A stretch of 64,000 nucleotides of DNA from Sclerurus mexicanus (taxonomy: Eukaryota > Chordata > Aves > Passeriformes > Furnariidae). Position numbers and translations under genes: made by a program. Under the pieces are notes generated by a model. The model was not told the origin of the DNA. It was given only the letters and a program-made list of their open reading frames with translations, and did not search any database. Every line of letters begins with the position of its first letter. Positions within the stretch are counted from its first letter, which is position 1. This document shows, one piece after another, positions 1-12,800 of this stretch. The DNA is taken from positions 868,001 through 932,000 of the forward strand of contig VWZF01001843.1 of the NCBI GenBank assembly GCA_013396755.1. Direction: 5' to 3'.

Positions 1-3000
1 CCACTTAAGTATTTCTTCCCACTCAATCACAGGACTGAGCGTGGAAAGGACTCTGAACGTGATTGTGTCTTGTGATATGGATTCAATTTTCATTTCAGGT
101 GCCATAATGAAAATGACCCTAATTCAGATTCTCTAGAGAAGATGTTTGCCCCTTGTCATCAGCTTAGATTTAATTTAGGAGCATATGAAAAAAAATAAAA
201 AATTAAAAGGCATAAATCTCATCGCTGTGTTTGTTGCATTAACACGATTTGTGAGAGGGAACGCTGGAGAACTAAAGAGTGAGGAGGCAAAGAGGGCACT
301 TGAAGTGTTTTGTCTGCAAATGCTTGCAAAATGGTTTCTTCCTGTCAATATAAGATGTCACTAATGGCCAGCTTCCCTAAAAATGAGACTTAAGGCCATG
401 ATGGGCAGTGTATAGATGAATGGGGCAGTTGGGTCCTTGAAGTTTAATGGGTAAAGCCATATAAAAACAGCACGTAAAGCCAAACAGAATAGACCTTTTT
501 TCCTTAATAAGAGAAATCAATAAAACCATCCCAAGAAAATACAATCAAAAGCCAGATTACTCATACTAGTGGAAAAAATCACAAGTAGCACTTCTGTTCT
601 TCTTCATAAACATCCCATCCCCCTCTATTGTCTTCCATCCTATTGCCACGACAAGCCCCCAGCATGGATCTCCCTCCTTTAGGCCAGGCCACAGCTCAGG
701 AGGTGCTGCAAGAATCTGGCACAAGTAGAAGTTTCACAATCAGAGCTGGTGCCACCGCAAGCTCGGGAGCACCAACAAACTGGTCCTGAAGGGCTCATTC
801 CACTGTTGCAGCAACTCGGCACAGGAAAATGAGGCACGCTTTGGCCAGTTCTGAATTGCAAAGCTGTACAAAAGCCCGTGACGTTGCTGTGCTCCATGTG
901 CATGTGGCTGAGGGGGCACACACCCCGATGGGCAGGGTCAAAGATGTTCTTACCCATCAGGCTGGATAATTCAGTTGTTCAGGGGCTACTCCCTCCTTGA
1001 AGAGCTTTTTTCAGCGACTAAAATGTCAGCAGGTCACTGATGGATCTGCTGGGCATTTGGGAGGCAAAATAAACTGGTTTGCTTCAATTTTTCCACCTTA
1101 GCACGCCTGTGTTTAGGAGTGTGGACCTGCCCACACTGTAAGAGCAGCTGGGTGAGTGAAAACAGTAAAATCTTTGTGAGCACAAACAGCAGAAAGGCAT
1201 TTAAATGTTTCAGCAGGAATTAATCCCACCAACAGCAGCACCAGGGTTGTGTTTTCCCAGACCTCCTAGAACCTGATTGTCAACAGCTCCTCTATTGTGT
1301 CATAAACTGTGACATTATTAAAAACAGGATGACATTCTTAAAATCTGCATTTAGATGAATAAATATAGGTTGAGTGGCTGCACTCGAGGCAATCATTTGG
1401 GGAGAATTCTGGCATGTTTTTTTTTCCCACTAGCAAGCTCCAGTTCTTACTCTCGAGTTTAGCAAAAGCGCACTGAAAGGATGCCAACAAACACACAATT
1501 AAAGATGATCAGAATAATCAAGCAAGAAAAACTTTGTTTCCTTATTGTGCTACCTTAAAGAAATACAAATGAAAAACTGTTCTGATATTCCGCTTCCAAA
1601 ATACATTAAGGAGAATAAAATCTCCTTCCCCAAGCTTCTTGTTGGCAATAAGCTTTCCGTGCCCAGATGTACAGCACAGTAACACAATTCACTCTATTTA
1701 AATGTAAAAAGCACATGTTCAAAATGCAGCTATTACCCAGTTGCTGAAAGGTATTTTCTCCCAATTGAAAACCCCTTAAAGACCTTTTAGGGCGATTAGT
1801 TAACAATCAAGTTCTGATTTTCAGATTTCCATGAATGCAAGGAGCGTTTTAGAGGCAGAACAGGAACATGAAGGCCCTCAGCAGAGGTGTGATGGCAGGG
1901 AAGGTGTCTGGCTTTTCTGCACGTTCCTGCTCAAGTCTCACCAGAACGGGAGGGATGGAGGCACCAGGACACAGCAGTTTCTCCCCCAGCAGCCTGGGCT
2001 CTGCCTGTACTGCTTCAGCCTCCTTCTGCTGATGGATTTACAGATCCATGGGAGGTTTGACCGTGTCTGAGGTGTCCTGTCAGTCACCCGTGTTCTCATT
2101 CTGTCAGACAGCAGCCCAGTCTCCAGGGTGGCTTTGCACGGTCCTGCCACGTGTTCGTGGTATAACAGCACCTAAACTACTGCTGAGAGTGGCCCCTCGT
2201 GGAACACAGCCCTTGCTGCTGGGGAGTAAAGCTGACTGGCCAGGACTGAAGTATCTGTGGTGGTCAGTAGACAGGGGACAGGACACAGCCTTCCTTGACA
2301 TGGATTAGTCTCCTGTCCTGCTAAATGACAGTATTTTATTAAACTGGTCAAATAGGGATGGGGTGGAATGACAGGGTGTTTACAAGCACTTTAAGTGAAT
2401 ACAGCCTCTCAGAAGGCCCAGGGTTATTTTAACCTCTCTCTTCCCACTATCACTCCTTTTGGCTTGAGTGAGCCCTTGTCTTTGTGGTGGGTGACAGAAG
2501 CACAGACAGTGTCTGCTCTGACAACAAGGAACAGCAGTTCTGCTCAGCAGAGATCTGTACAGACATCATTTACTGGGACAGTTGAGAAAACACTTAAGGA
2601 TTTGTCTCCAAAGTACGACTTGAGACCAAGTCTTTCAACACTTGCTCACAAGCTTGGCTACTCATATTGCCATTAAAAACCAAAAGAGAATTCAAAGATG
2701 CCACTCAGTTGTCAAAGTGCTGTTCCAATACTAAGGAAAAACAAAATACAACTGAAAAACCATATTTGTATCTGAATAGTGCAGAATAAAACCATAAATT
2801 GCATCAGACAGTGGTACAAGTCACTGTCCCTTTCCATTAGCAGTGGTTGGAGGCAGAGCCAGAGTTACAGAATGTTTCATTCTGCAGTTTTCCTTTAGGT
2901 GTCACATAAATTAGCCAGAAAAAAATATTTAACTTTCCTCAGGAACAAGCTGTCTTTGTCACTTTGTCTTGACTTCATCTGTGTGCATTAGACTCTGCCC

Positions 3001-4124
3001 GAAGAGCTCTTGAGGACTCCTCAACATCAGAAACAGAAGCCTCTCACTTTAAATCATAGTAACAGCAGTGCCCAACTTAGCTGGCTAAACATAAAGAAAA
3101 CTCTCTCAGCTGCAATGTTCCTGAGGTCTACACAATGAAATCCTGGATGAATGAACAACAGGAACATTTTTCCACTCACTTTCCAACTGAAAGCCAGGGA
3201 GAGGTGACTACAGGACAGAAATTTTTCACTGCCTTCTTTGTGTCTAATAATTTATAAAATCTAAAAATATTTAGAGAAATGCAACCATGGCTGTGAAATG
3301 TGTTTCTGAATATAAATTTGTAAGGACTCCAGAAGCTTTTGTGTACCAAATGCTTGCATGTCTTTGTTACAGTGTGAACCTGGAAAAGGATTGAGCCAGG
3401 CCTTTATACAGCACAAGGAACATGAAAAGCACTGAGTTAGTGCTGTCTTATTGTGATTCAGGACAATTCAAGGCACTGAAAATATCATCACAAGTGAATG
3501 ATAAAAAGAATCTAGATCTCCCTGATGAAAGGCATTTCTCATTAAATCATTCCAAGTACCTCTAACGTTACTCTTTATAAAGTACTTGGTTTAAAAGAAA
3601 GAAATTTTAGGACCCAGAAAAGATAATAAAAGTAGATAATTCTGATTTAGCAAGACATCTTTGAGCACAGTGGCTTTACAAGACTAACCATCCATCAGGA
3701 GGAGAGCTTTTGGGGACTGGATTTGCAGAGCAGGGTGGGTGGCTGAGGGAATGCTCATGTTGATGTTACACCACCACAATGTGTTATTTAACAAGCAATG
3801 TGTTATCATCACAATGTGTTATTTCAGTTCTAGGATAATGCTTCCTCTTACAAAAGTGTCAAATACAAGATTTCTCTGGCAATTACACTTTGTTTCAAAA
3901 GATAAAAGGGATTTGTCTTAAGAAAAGAACTTGTCTCCAAAGTTTAATGTGTGTTCTTGCATATGTCTGTAGAGAAATATAAGTGAGGGGGAAAAAATAA
4001 AAATCTATCTGAACCTTGCCTCCTTCAACTAATACTGTATCAACCCACAGTATTTCAAATTGCATGCATACTTAGGAGCTAAGGAATGACAAAACCCATT
4101 CTTGCACATGAGAACACTCCAAAA
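1..4124. other. Gene-free AT-rich stretch
   Basis: I see no convincing exon here. Open frames are short and lack protein-like composition. The only structure noted is a trio of 11-bp near-repeats at 3777-3823, listed separately. A GTAAGA donor-like site on the minus strand near 947-952 has no matching pyrimidine-rich acceptor above it. Confidence 0.6.
3777..3823. repeat. Short spaced triplicate repeat
   Basis: The 11-mer CAATGTGTTAT occurs three times, starting at 3777, 3796 and 3812. The spacings are unequal (19 and 16 bp). It looks like local slippage duplication in non-coding DNA rather than a dispersed repeat. No function is proposed. Confidence 0.6.
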
Positions 4125-4310
4125 AGGATGGGTGACTGAGCCCTGGACAGATTGCCCAGAGAGGGTGTGGAGTATCCCCAACTGGGGTTATTCCAGGGCT
4201 GTCTGGGCACAACCCTGTGCTCTGGGATGGCTCTCCTGGAGCAGGGAGGTGACACCGGACTACCCCCTGTAGTCCCTCCCAGCCATAACCATCCTGTGAC
4301 TTTGAGGGAA
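4125..4310 (+). mobile_element. CR1 LINE fragment, 3' end, sense orientation
   Basis: The run from about 4140 reads like the 3' part of chicken-repeat 1: a 'gacagattgcccagagag' block, then 'gtgtggagtatcccc', a degenerate middle, then 'gtccctcccagccataacc' and a terminal 'catcctgtgac' that resembles the CR1 end octamer series. CR1 is the main LINE of birds and reptiles, copied by its own reverse transcriptase and usually truncated at the 5' end, as here. The copy is old: many substitutions and no open frame. It sits in gene-free DNA. The family call is fairly secure; the subfamily and exact ends are not. Confidence 0.75.
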
Positions 4311-6847
4311 AGACAAAAACCCAAACCCTTGCAGCTTCTTCGCTCTACCTACTCAAACTTCCACTGAGTAGAGTCTGCAAGACACACACATGAGACCCAA
4401 GTTAAAGTCTCTGCTGTGTCTGTGCTGGAATGAACCTGGGCAGCAGATGCCCATGGCCCTGACCAGGGCTCTGCACTCCAGCCTTTCTTCTGCTCTTCTC
4501 CCTCATCTCCCCACCCCGCAGCAGCACAGAGATCTAACCCAGCACAGAAGCTTGGGTTTCTCTGCAGAAACACTTCTGCCATTCCATCTGCTGTGACAGA
4601 TGCACCCCCACCCTGCAACTGGGGAACTGTAGCACTGAAAGCAAGGCTAGAAAGACACCAGCATGAACTGTGTGACCTTCCACTTGTCCCCAGGCCAGAA
4701 CACAGTGATGTGTCCTCTGAGCCATGATGAATTACACCACAAATCCAAACCTTACGGTCACTGAGGCTACATATTTTGGGTGTTGAAAGAGAATACATTC
4801 AAGAGACATCCTGAAGATTGCGTGCTGATAACAGGGTATCACACACAGACAGGCACCAAGTTTTCCAGTTGCCCACAGACTGTTTTTAACGCCCCCTGTT
4901 AGCATGCCAACAATTTCCTGGGTGATGGATTAAGACCAGAAACAGTGACCAAAATCTAGTGTTGGGGAATAAGTGGCACCAGGATATTCCCGTTTCATTG
5001 ATCTGGATTGCATTACATGTCTAAGAGGGAACAGATTCAAAGTGAACTGTGCACCCATGTGAGCAGCAGGGTTGGGAAGAACATTCCCAGATGCTCATCC
5101 CACACCAGCACCACTGGGAGCAGCTTGCTCGGTGCAGTTGCTCTGTTTGCACTCATTAACCACCTAAATAACTGCCTTGTCCACTCACATGAACATTGTT
5201 AGCTCTTTTAGCAGCTGGATTTTGGAGGCACAGAATCCTTCCCTTACTACAAAGCATCTCCTGCATTAAAGGAAGGACCCTTGTATGTCGATACACTGTT
5301 CAAAACTTGCCCGTGATAATTGGGGGATACAGGAGTCTTATTTCACCTGGAGCTGTTTTACAAGAACTAGGAGGTTTTTTTCTGATTGTGCTCCACTTTG
5401 GCAGTCCATACATAATTTAAAAACAATATGTTTTCAATTATTTTGAGCTCCCTAAACAAGAGAATTTTTAGGGGTGTTAAATATAACCAAGTAATCATTA
5501 AAATGTTGCTTGTGTTGCAATTTTTTTGCAGTTCAAAAGCAGTGTTAAAATTTCTTAGTAGTAAATGAGACCTCGAGGGAGGAATGGTTAGAAAGAAGTT
5601 TAATCAGATTTTCCAGTAGAAAGAGGAGGAAAAAAATCCAGCAAAATCGCCTTCAACTTTCCTGTTCTTTAGGAATCAAAGTCAAGCCAAATAACCCATC
5701 CAGAGGAAAGTTATTCCAACAGAAGTATGTTCCCTATTTCATGCAAAAGTCCTGTCCAGGTGAAGTTACCTGCATGAAATGTCTGGGCTGCATCATCCAA
5801 AATGGTCAGGTTTGTAGCCAGACATGACTTCATTGTTAATCAAATCAAAGCCCTGGAGGAGGTTTGGAAATGCCTGACAGCCAAGTAAATTGTACCTCAG
5901 TAACACCTTGGAAGTCAAAGGAAATCAACTTCCTCTTCCTTGACTAACAGTTCAGGGTTCAAAACACTGGTTGGCTCTAAGTGTTGTGTGTGATAAAAAT
6001 TATAAAACATATCCAAGATGGACAGAAGCATTGAGTCCTACAGTTTCCTTGTGGGTATAACTGACTTCCTCATTAAAATCCTCTATCCCCATTCAGCATT
6101 TTTTGGCAGTTTGTTGTGTTTCATCCAGGGGCAGAAGCTGCCCTCTGTGCACTCAGGTCACCTGCTGCTCCACTTCTGAACCACCACGTCTCCACGCTTG
6201 GCTCTGACATTTCTTGGAGTGCTGTTTTAAAAGGACCCAAGCAGGAAAAATCCCTTGGTTGTTTTAGTTCTTTTGAAAATGCCTCTGTTGCACTCAGATG
6301 GGTTGATACAGTCCCAAGAGCTGGAGATGAGCTCTCAGATGAGCTTTCTTTGAGGCTGGTGGATCTCCAGCCTCAAAAGACTCTTTTTCACTCACAGCAG
6401 CCCCCGGAGATTACAGAGCATTATATAAATAACTGCAACACAGCCAATAATATTTTTTTCTACTTTTGGAGCCTATGCAAGTTCTTATCTCTGTTTTATG
6501 CATGGATATATCAAAAGCCAGCTGTGTTAGAGGGGTTGTCTTCACAAGTCTGACTCGAAGAATCCCTGACCTTTGGCATTATCAAACACACAAGAAACAT
6601 TCAGCTCTTTTCTCATCCGCAGGATAAGGGCTGAACTCCAGGCCTTTGTTGTCAAACAACTTGATATAGTCAACCCACACTTGAAAGTAAAACACACTTG
6701 TAAAGAACTAAAAGAAGAAATATTATATGAATACTTGCCAAAACACCTCCTTGCTGTCTCAGCACATTTAAGGTGACAGCTTTTACCTGCTACTCCAGAA
6801 ATCCTTAGGGAGGAATTAGGAAAACATATCTCAAGGCACATAGTTAC
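4311..6847. other. Gene-free stretch with a small GC-richer patch
   Basis: Positions 4390-4720 are GC-richer and carry open frames on both strands (for example 149 codons on the minus strand at 4349-4798). These are expected where stop codons are rarer; composition and codon use do not look coding. The remainder is AT-rich with no recognised feature, apart from an inverted repeat at 5736-5780. Confidence 0.5.
5736..5780. repeat. Inverted repeat with 10-bp perfect arms
   Basis: The arms ATTTCATGCA (5736-5745) and TGCATGAAAT (5771-5780) are exact reverse complements around a 25-nt loop. The stem is too short for a typical microRNA precursor. It may be chance or a paired homeodomain/POU-like site. 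Confidence 0.5.
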
Positions 6848-6885
6848 CTGGCGCATAGATTACATTTCATGCATTCGGGGTTAAA
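6848..6885 (-). other. Candidate 38-nt exon, minus strand
   Basis: On the minus strand a strong pyrimidine tract (cctcttcgtgttccctctg followed by TTTAG) ends at 6886, and a CCAG|GTAACT donor lies at 6847. Only one of three frames is open. It reads as about 12 residues with two CxxC-like cysteine pairs (ECMKCNLC), reminiscent of zinc-binding knuckles, but it is far too short to assign a family. No neighbouring exon in a matching phase was found. It could belong to a minus-strand transcript starting near 51.3 kb, or be a chance splice-site pair. Confidence 0.22.
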
Positions 6886-9800
6886 CTAAACAGAGGGAAC
6901 ACGAAGAGGCTCCACACTGCCAGAAATGCTCCTAAAAACCCTACAGTCTTTGTTCAAGGACTGTGCTTCCACAGGGAAGGAGGTTTGTTTCCTTTCCCTC
7001 CTCTGAAGTTTGGAAGTAAACAACCTAACAGCATCCTGACTGAAAAGTTAGTGAAACTGCATTTTCATGTGCCAGCCAACACTATCAGACAACCATGGGG
7101 TTTGCATCTATTCTGTGCTTTTCTGACATTTAAAAGCAAGTGTATGTGAGTATTTGGGCAAATTTTACAGACTGTACTAAAGCAAACCATTTAATAATAA
7201 ACAAGACCAGCAATGCTAAATGAATGCAGATACATCAGGAATGCCCTTCTAGAGCTTCTCATTTCTGCAACCAGAAAGAAGAGAAAGAAAAGACCAGCTT
7301 ATGAGACAGCTGGCTGTCAGGTTACTCAGAAGATAAGAATAAATGTCAAAATAAATTAAACTGTCTACAACTTCTATTAATTTGTTTCTTGTGCATGGAA
7401 GGAATTACAACTGAGAAGTATCCAAGAGAAGAAACCTGATCAACAATATTAATTTTGGTGTGTAAATAGCTTGAGGATAAACAGTGATAATCTCCAGAGT
7501 CAGCAGGGTGGTTTCCTTTATTTACTGAGGAAAACAAGCTATAGCTGTATAGAGCCTATTTACAGTAAGTTAATTTACAGCTAATAAAGCTCCTGTGTCA
7601 GTGAGTTACACCCTTTGTAAGCACATCACCCCCCTCACACTCAGGGGAACAGACCTGAGGTGGCACAATTTGATTTTCCACTCACTGGAAAACTCAAATC
7701 CTTGTCACAGAGTATTCAGTTCTACAAGTGTATTTCCAGGCAAATTGTGTAAGAGCAATCTGAGTGGCATCTTCTCTTTGACGGAGTTATTTCTAAGCAC
7801 CAAGTTTGACAAATTTGAGGGAAGAAGTAAAATTTGACTTGGTGCAATCCAAAAATTGCCCAGTCAGCTATTTTCACATGATTGCAATCTTTAAGCACTG
7901 TATCAGCACTAATTATCACCACAGAAGTTGACAGCCAGATTCTGGTGCCATAAACACTGGCCTTGGCTCCTGGACTGCATTACCTGTGGCCCTGTTTGAA
8001 AGGGGGTGATAAAACCCAACTAAAAACCAGATCCAGACCTAAACACATTCAGATTCTGGTGGGATGCTCAGACTTCTCCAGGCATGTTACACACACCAGA
8101 ACAAAACCGAGGATTAAAATTAGCCCCAGATTTTGGATCCCTCTTCAGAGCTTTCCCCTGTTGAACAGAGTGGTCAGAGTAGATATTTAATGCATCATAT
8201 GAGCTATTCCCTCCCTCTTTCTATTTCTACTTCTTTCTATTCCTCTGCATTGGGAAGCTTAGTGAGCCTGAGATGTTTTGGTAAAGATTCCCACTTAGCA
8301 TTGGGATTTGCTGGTGTGAAATCAACTTTACTACACTCACTCAGAAGACTGGATCTCTGCAGTTTCATGCTGGCATATTTATTCTTTAAAATTCTTAACC
8401 TATCATTCTGACAAGCCATAGTCAGCAGGGCAGCTTCTTATGCAACAGGTCTCTTTTCTGGGTGCATTCAACCAGCTCTGCTGACTAACCTGCCAAAAGC
8501 AAATTTTCCCAGGCTCATGTCCCAAGACTAAAGGCCTGGACCAAGCCCAGACTGATTTCAAACCTCAGCTTAGTGAAAGGAATAAGAAAAAGATCAGGAA
8601 ACCAGAGAGGAACTGTGAGGAGTAGGCAGAGAAGAGTGACTCAGGCCCTGGTTAAAACCCAGAGTGAAGACATTAGAAAGAGAATAACAAAACTGGAAGG
8701 ATGTATAATTTAAAGGAGAAAACAGACAGAGGAGTGAAACGAGGGAATGTTTTATTACATTCTTCAGTTGCAGTGATAAACCAAAGTGATATACACCCAG
8801 CTAGCAGAGGAGAAATAGAAGAACTCAAAAAAGAAGAAAAACATGCAAAGAGTCCATAAATTATTTTGCAAGGCTCAGTATCATCAGATAGAAAATTTAG
8901 TGCTAGGGTGTGACCATAAATAATGCAATAAATATTTACATTCCCATATGGGATAGAACAAGCTGGGAGGGGAACATATCCTGAAGTTCATGGAAGGCCA
9001 GGAATGCCTAAAGCAGGGCTGGTGCTGGGCAGCATTTTGGGCAGAGATGAAGAGGGGCAGAAACCCATCTGCAGTGTTGGAAGCGCCGTGAGCTTTTCAA
9101 ATATGCATCAAGTGAAATAGCAGAGAGAAGGAAAAGGCCCCTCTTGAGCAAAAAACTGCAGCTCTGCTGCTGAGAGAGGCTGTTCCCTATCCATGAGCAC
9201 CGTTCCTGTTCCATCCAGCCTTGAGGAGCAGAGAGTGAGCCCAAGCAGGCAGGATAATTTGTTCCACTAAGACACAGAAGATTTGCTCCACAAGTGCTAA
9301 GGATTAGACTCCTAAATTACCTGATTTAATTTTCATTTTACCAAAAATCAGGCACTTCAGTGGAAACAAGGCAGCGAGTTTAAGTCTCCTGAATGTCTTG
9401 GGAGAAGGTTTTGAGGCTGAGAGCGTGACCTGGAAGGACCTACACAGTCACAACCGGTGAAACACCTCAATAATTGTGTCTATTATCAAACTCCTGTCTT
9501 TTATTTAATCCCTATTACTGAATATCAGAACAAGTGTTAGATACATCTCACATTAATAGAAAAGAAATTATTCCTGTGCTTGTACAACAGTATAAGCTCA
9601 ATAAACATTTCCTCAGGCCTTGCTATTAGAAGCCATTGTGTCCTGTGGGTTATTCACTGTCATGCTGTGCTTTATGGCAGGACGTGCAAATAAAACCAAG
9701 AGAAAACTAAAACCTACCCCAAAATAGTGGTGTTTGCACTCAGTAGCAATTAAAGCACTGAGGAATCTCGCATTGTTACTTCTCATCAAACACTAAGGCA

Positions 9801-12800
9801 TCAGAAGACATGTAAAGAGTTATATATGTGTACTGATACAAAAACTCATTTGTGCTTTGTGCAACAAGACCCAAGCTGCCAATTATAAGTCTTTTTTGAA
9901 CTTGGTGATTTGTTTTGTAAATTTTGTAAGCCATTTTCTCAGAATTGAAGCAGAAAGCTAAAAGCAGCTACGGCTAAAGAACAAAGGACCTAAAACAATG
10001 CATATTTAATCTCAGCTTAAAGAAAACAATTCAAAACTCATTTTGAGAAACATGGAGGTGTTGCCCAAGCTTTACCTTGTATGTCAGGCTGATTTGATAT
10101 TTAACATTCAAAGTAAACCAAACAGTGCAAACAAGCTTCCTCTAGAACTAGAGATGAAAAGTGGATAGAAGCTTGTTGATTCAACAAAACTACCATTTTA
10201 GCACAAAGTTCAGCATTAAACTTCCACCAGAACAACTGCAATGGAGAAAAGGTTATTTATTTAAAACATACATGAATGTATTTTTGGAGGTGATGGGCAA
10301 TGATGACAAGTTGGGGTTACGCACAAATGGTGAACTCTGATTTTCTCAAACAGAACAAGTGAGAGAGAAAACCCCCAAACTTGAGAAAAATGCCTTTTCC
10401 ATGAGAGTATTTTCTTCTGTTTACCTGACATATCTAGAGCAAATTTGTTTGGATGTGTTCTGTGTAATAAACAAGCCCTCAAATGTTTAGTATTTCACCT
10501 TGAACCAATTCCCTCAAACTACTTGAAAGCAAGGAAGCAAATGCTGTGAGCTTGGTAAAACTTTGGGTTTCTAAGGGAAGAATGTGGGAACAAGAGAAAA
10601 AGGGTCTCTATAATACTAATTCCAGCAAGATTTTAAATTCCACTGCTACAGTTTTACATCCAACAGCCAGAAAACAACCAACCGAAAGACCAAGACATGG
10701 GTCTGACTGAAGATGTGAGGGCTCAGAGTTAGAGTAGGGACTAAATATGACCTGTAAATACAGTAAGGACTAAATACAACCTATAAATTTATCTGCCCGG
10801 TACAAGAATGACAAGGAATCTAATGTGATGAATCAGTAAGGACTTTCACACAGGAATTATTATTTATAATTACATTTCCCAAGCTGATTTAGCTATCAGG
10901 CTACAGGGATTCCTGAACAGGGGAGAGACATGAGTAGACGGTTTGATGTTCATTGCAGCACTTTCAAAGTACAAATTAGGGTATAAATTGGACAGACACA
11001 GAAGTGCTCCTTCTCATACAAGCAGTTTCAGGTGGAAACACTGCAGAATGCTTTCCAAAACCCAGTCACCCACAGATTATTTCAGGTTCCAGCTGTGCCC
11101 TCATTCCACTATTCAATTTCAGTGCAATATATTGTTTATTTAAAAGGAGAAAAGTCAAAGTATGTATACATACATTCTGGTTTTCAAGTCTTGCTCAGAG
11201 AAAGGAGACAAATTGAAACACTAAACCAAATGCAACTTGGGCACTACAAAATTTCTTGTCTTTCCTGCCTAAAAGCGACAGAAGTGGGAGATGCTGCATC
11301 CACGTGCACTCGAGTAACTTGGCAGATAGTTGCTGTAGGCTTTGTGTCTGACACAAAAATCTCACAGCCCTCCCTCTCAGAGGTTCTCCAAGTGGAGACA
11401 AATGTCCATGATAATAGAATTCACCCAAACTCAAACAGCAGGGACTGCAGCAGCCCCTTCCTGACACAGGTCGTGGTTTCACAGAGTTCATGGCCTGCAC
11501 ATCTTGCATTTCAGGGGCTGGATTTCAGCAGGATTTCTTGCGTTTAAAAACAATAAAATAAACTAACACACCATCACCACCCCTCATTCCGCCCCGCCAA
11601 CAAACAGCCTGGCTTTCCATTCAAATTACATGTAAACCTGAGGTGGGGACAGGAAATATTATTTCAGAGCTTTCAAATCTATAAATCAAGGTCACATATT
11701 CAGCTCCTGGTTTAAATAGCTAGGGATAGTTTTCTTCACTTCTCTTAGTGCTTCTGAGATGAAAACCAGGGAACTTGTTTCCTGAGCTGCACTGCAGGGG
11801 GAAAAAAGAAAAATCTTTTCAAGGAATTGCTGTATAGGAAGAGGATGCCTGGTCAGGTGGTTGGGGTTCTCACTAAAAATTCAAAGTGATCCCAAAACTC
11901 AGGAAGGGAGGTCATTAGAATCCATCTCACAGGTTACTGCAGGTCGCACCAGGTGATCTTCCCAAACCACCAACCCACAAGAAGCTGAGAGAAACAAGAA
12001 CTCTTTTCTTCAAGATGAAGAACCAGCTCCTTTGATGAAAAGCTCTTGGCCGACCTAAAATCTGTCAGGCAGCTCAAGGGAGGACTGCCTGCAACTTTAG
12101 ACCATGTGCTTAACCTTAAATCATTTACTCACAGTCTCAAATTAACCTTTCCAGCATTTCACCTGGGATTGATGCCAGACTAGTTCCTACATCCTTGGAC
12201 TCCTATTGTCTAAGGATATTAATACTTATCCTTTAAGGACTTGAAGGCTTCCTTAATCCCCTACTCCTACTCCCCCCTGCTTGGATTTGTTTGTTTTAAA
12301 CAACAAATGATAGTGATTCCAAAAGCTTTCAGCTCACTGCTGCAACTAATCTGAGCCTGCTGATTTAAACATGTGCAATTTCACCAGGCTTTTACCTCAC
12401 TCTTTCCTTTCCTAGAGATGACATGATTATCCCTAAAAAAATGACAAATGCACTTCTCACCAGTGCACAGACATAGCAACTGATGCCTTGGCTTGGTCTG
12501 CACTGCTGTGCTTTCCCTCATGGCTTTTGTTGCTTCCTTTCAGAATGAAACACACTGAAACCAAGGATCCAGCAAAAACTTCATTCCATCAAGTTTAACA
12601 TAAAATTATATCACAGACTAATTATAGCAACATTGCAGGCTAATTATAGCCATTATTACAGAAAGCTTTGTTTTTCCCAGGGATCAACTGCTCCAGCAAA
12701 GAAGGCCACCAGCCAAGGGCAGCCAGAGTAAAAGGACAGCCCAGGTAGATAAAATATGTGAAAAGAAATTGTAAGCAGGGTATATGAAAGTCTTAATCCA

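Noticed and set aside
4349..4798. 149-codon minus-strand open frame
   Set aside because: Lies in a GC-richer patch where stops are rare; low-complexity composition, no domain, and partly shared with other open frames on the opposite strand.
11032..11547. 171-codon plus-strand open frame
   Set aside because: No recognisable domain, no splice or polyadenylation context, and overlapping open frames on both strands; probably chance.
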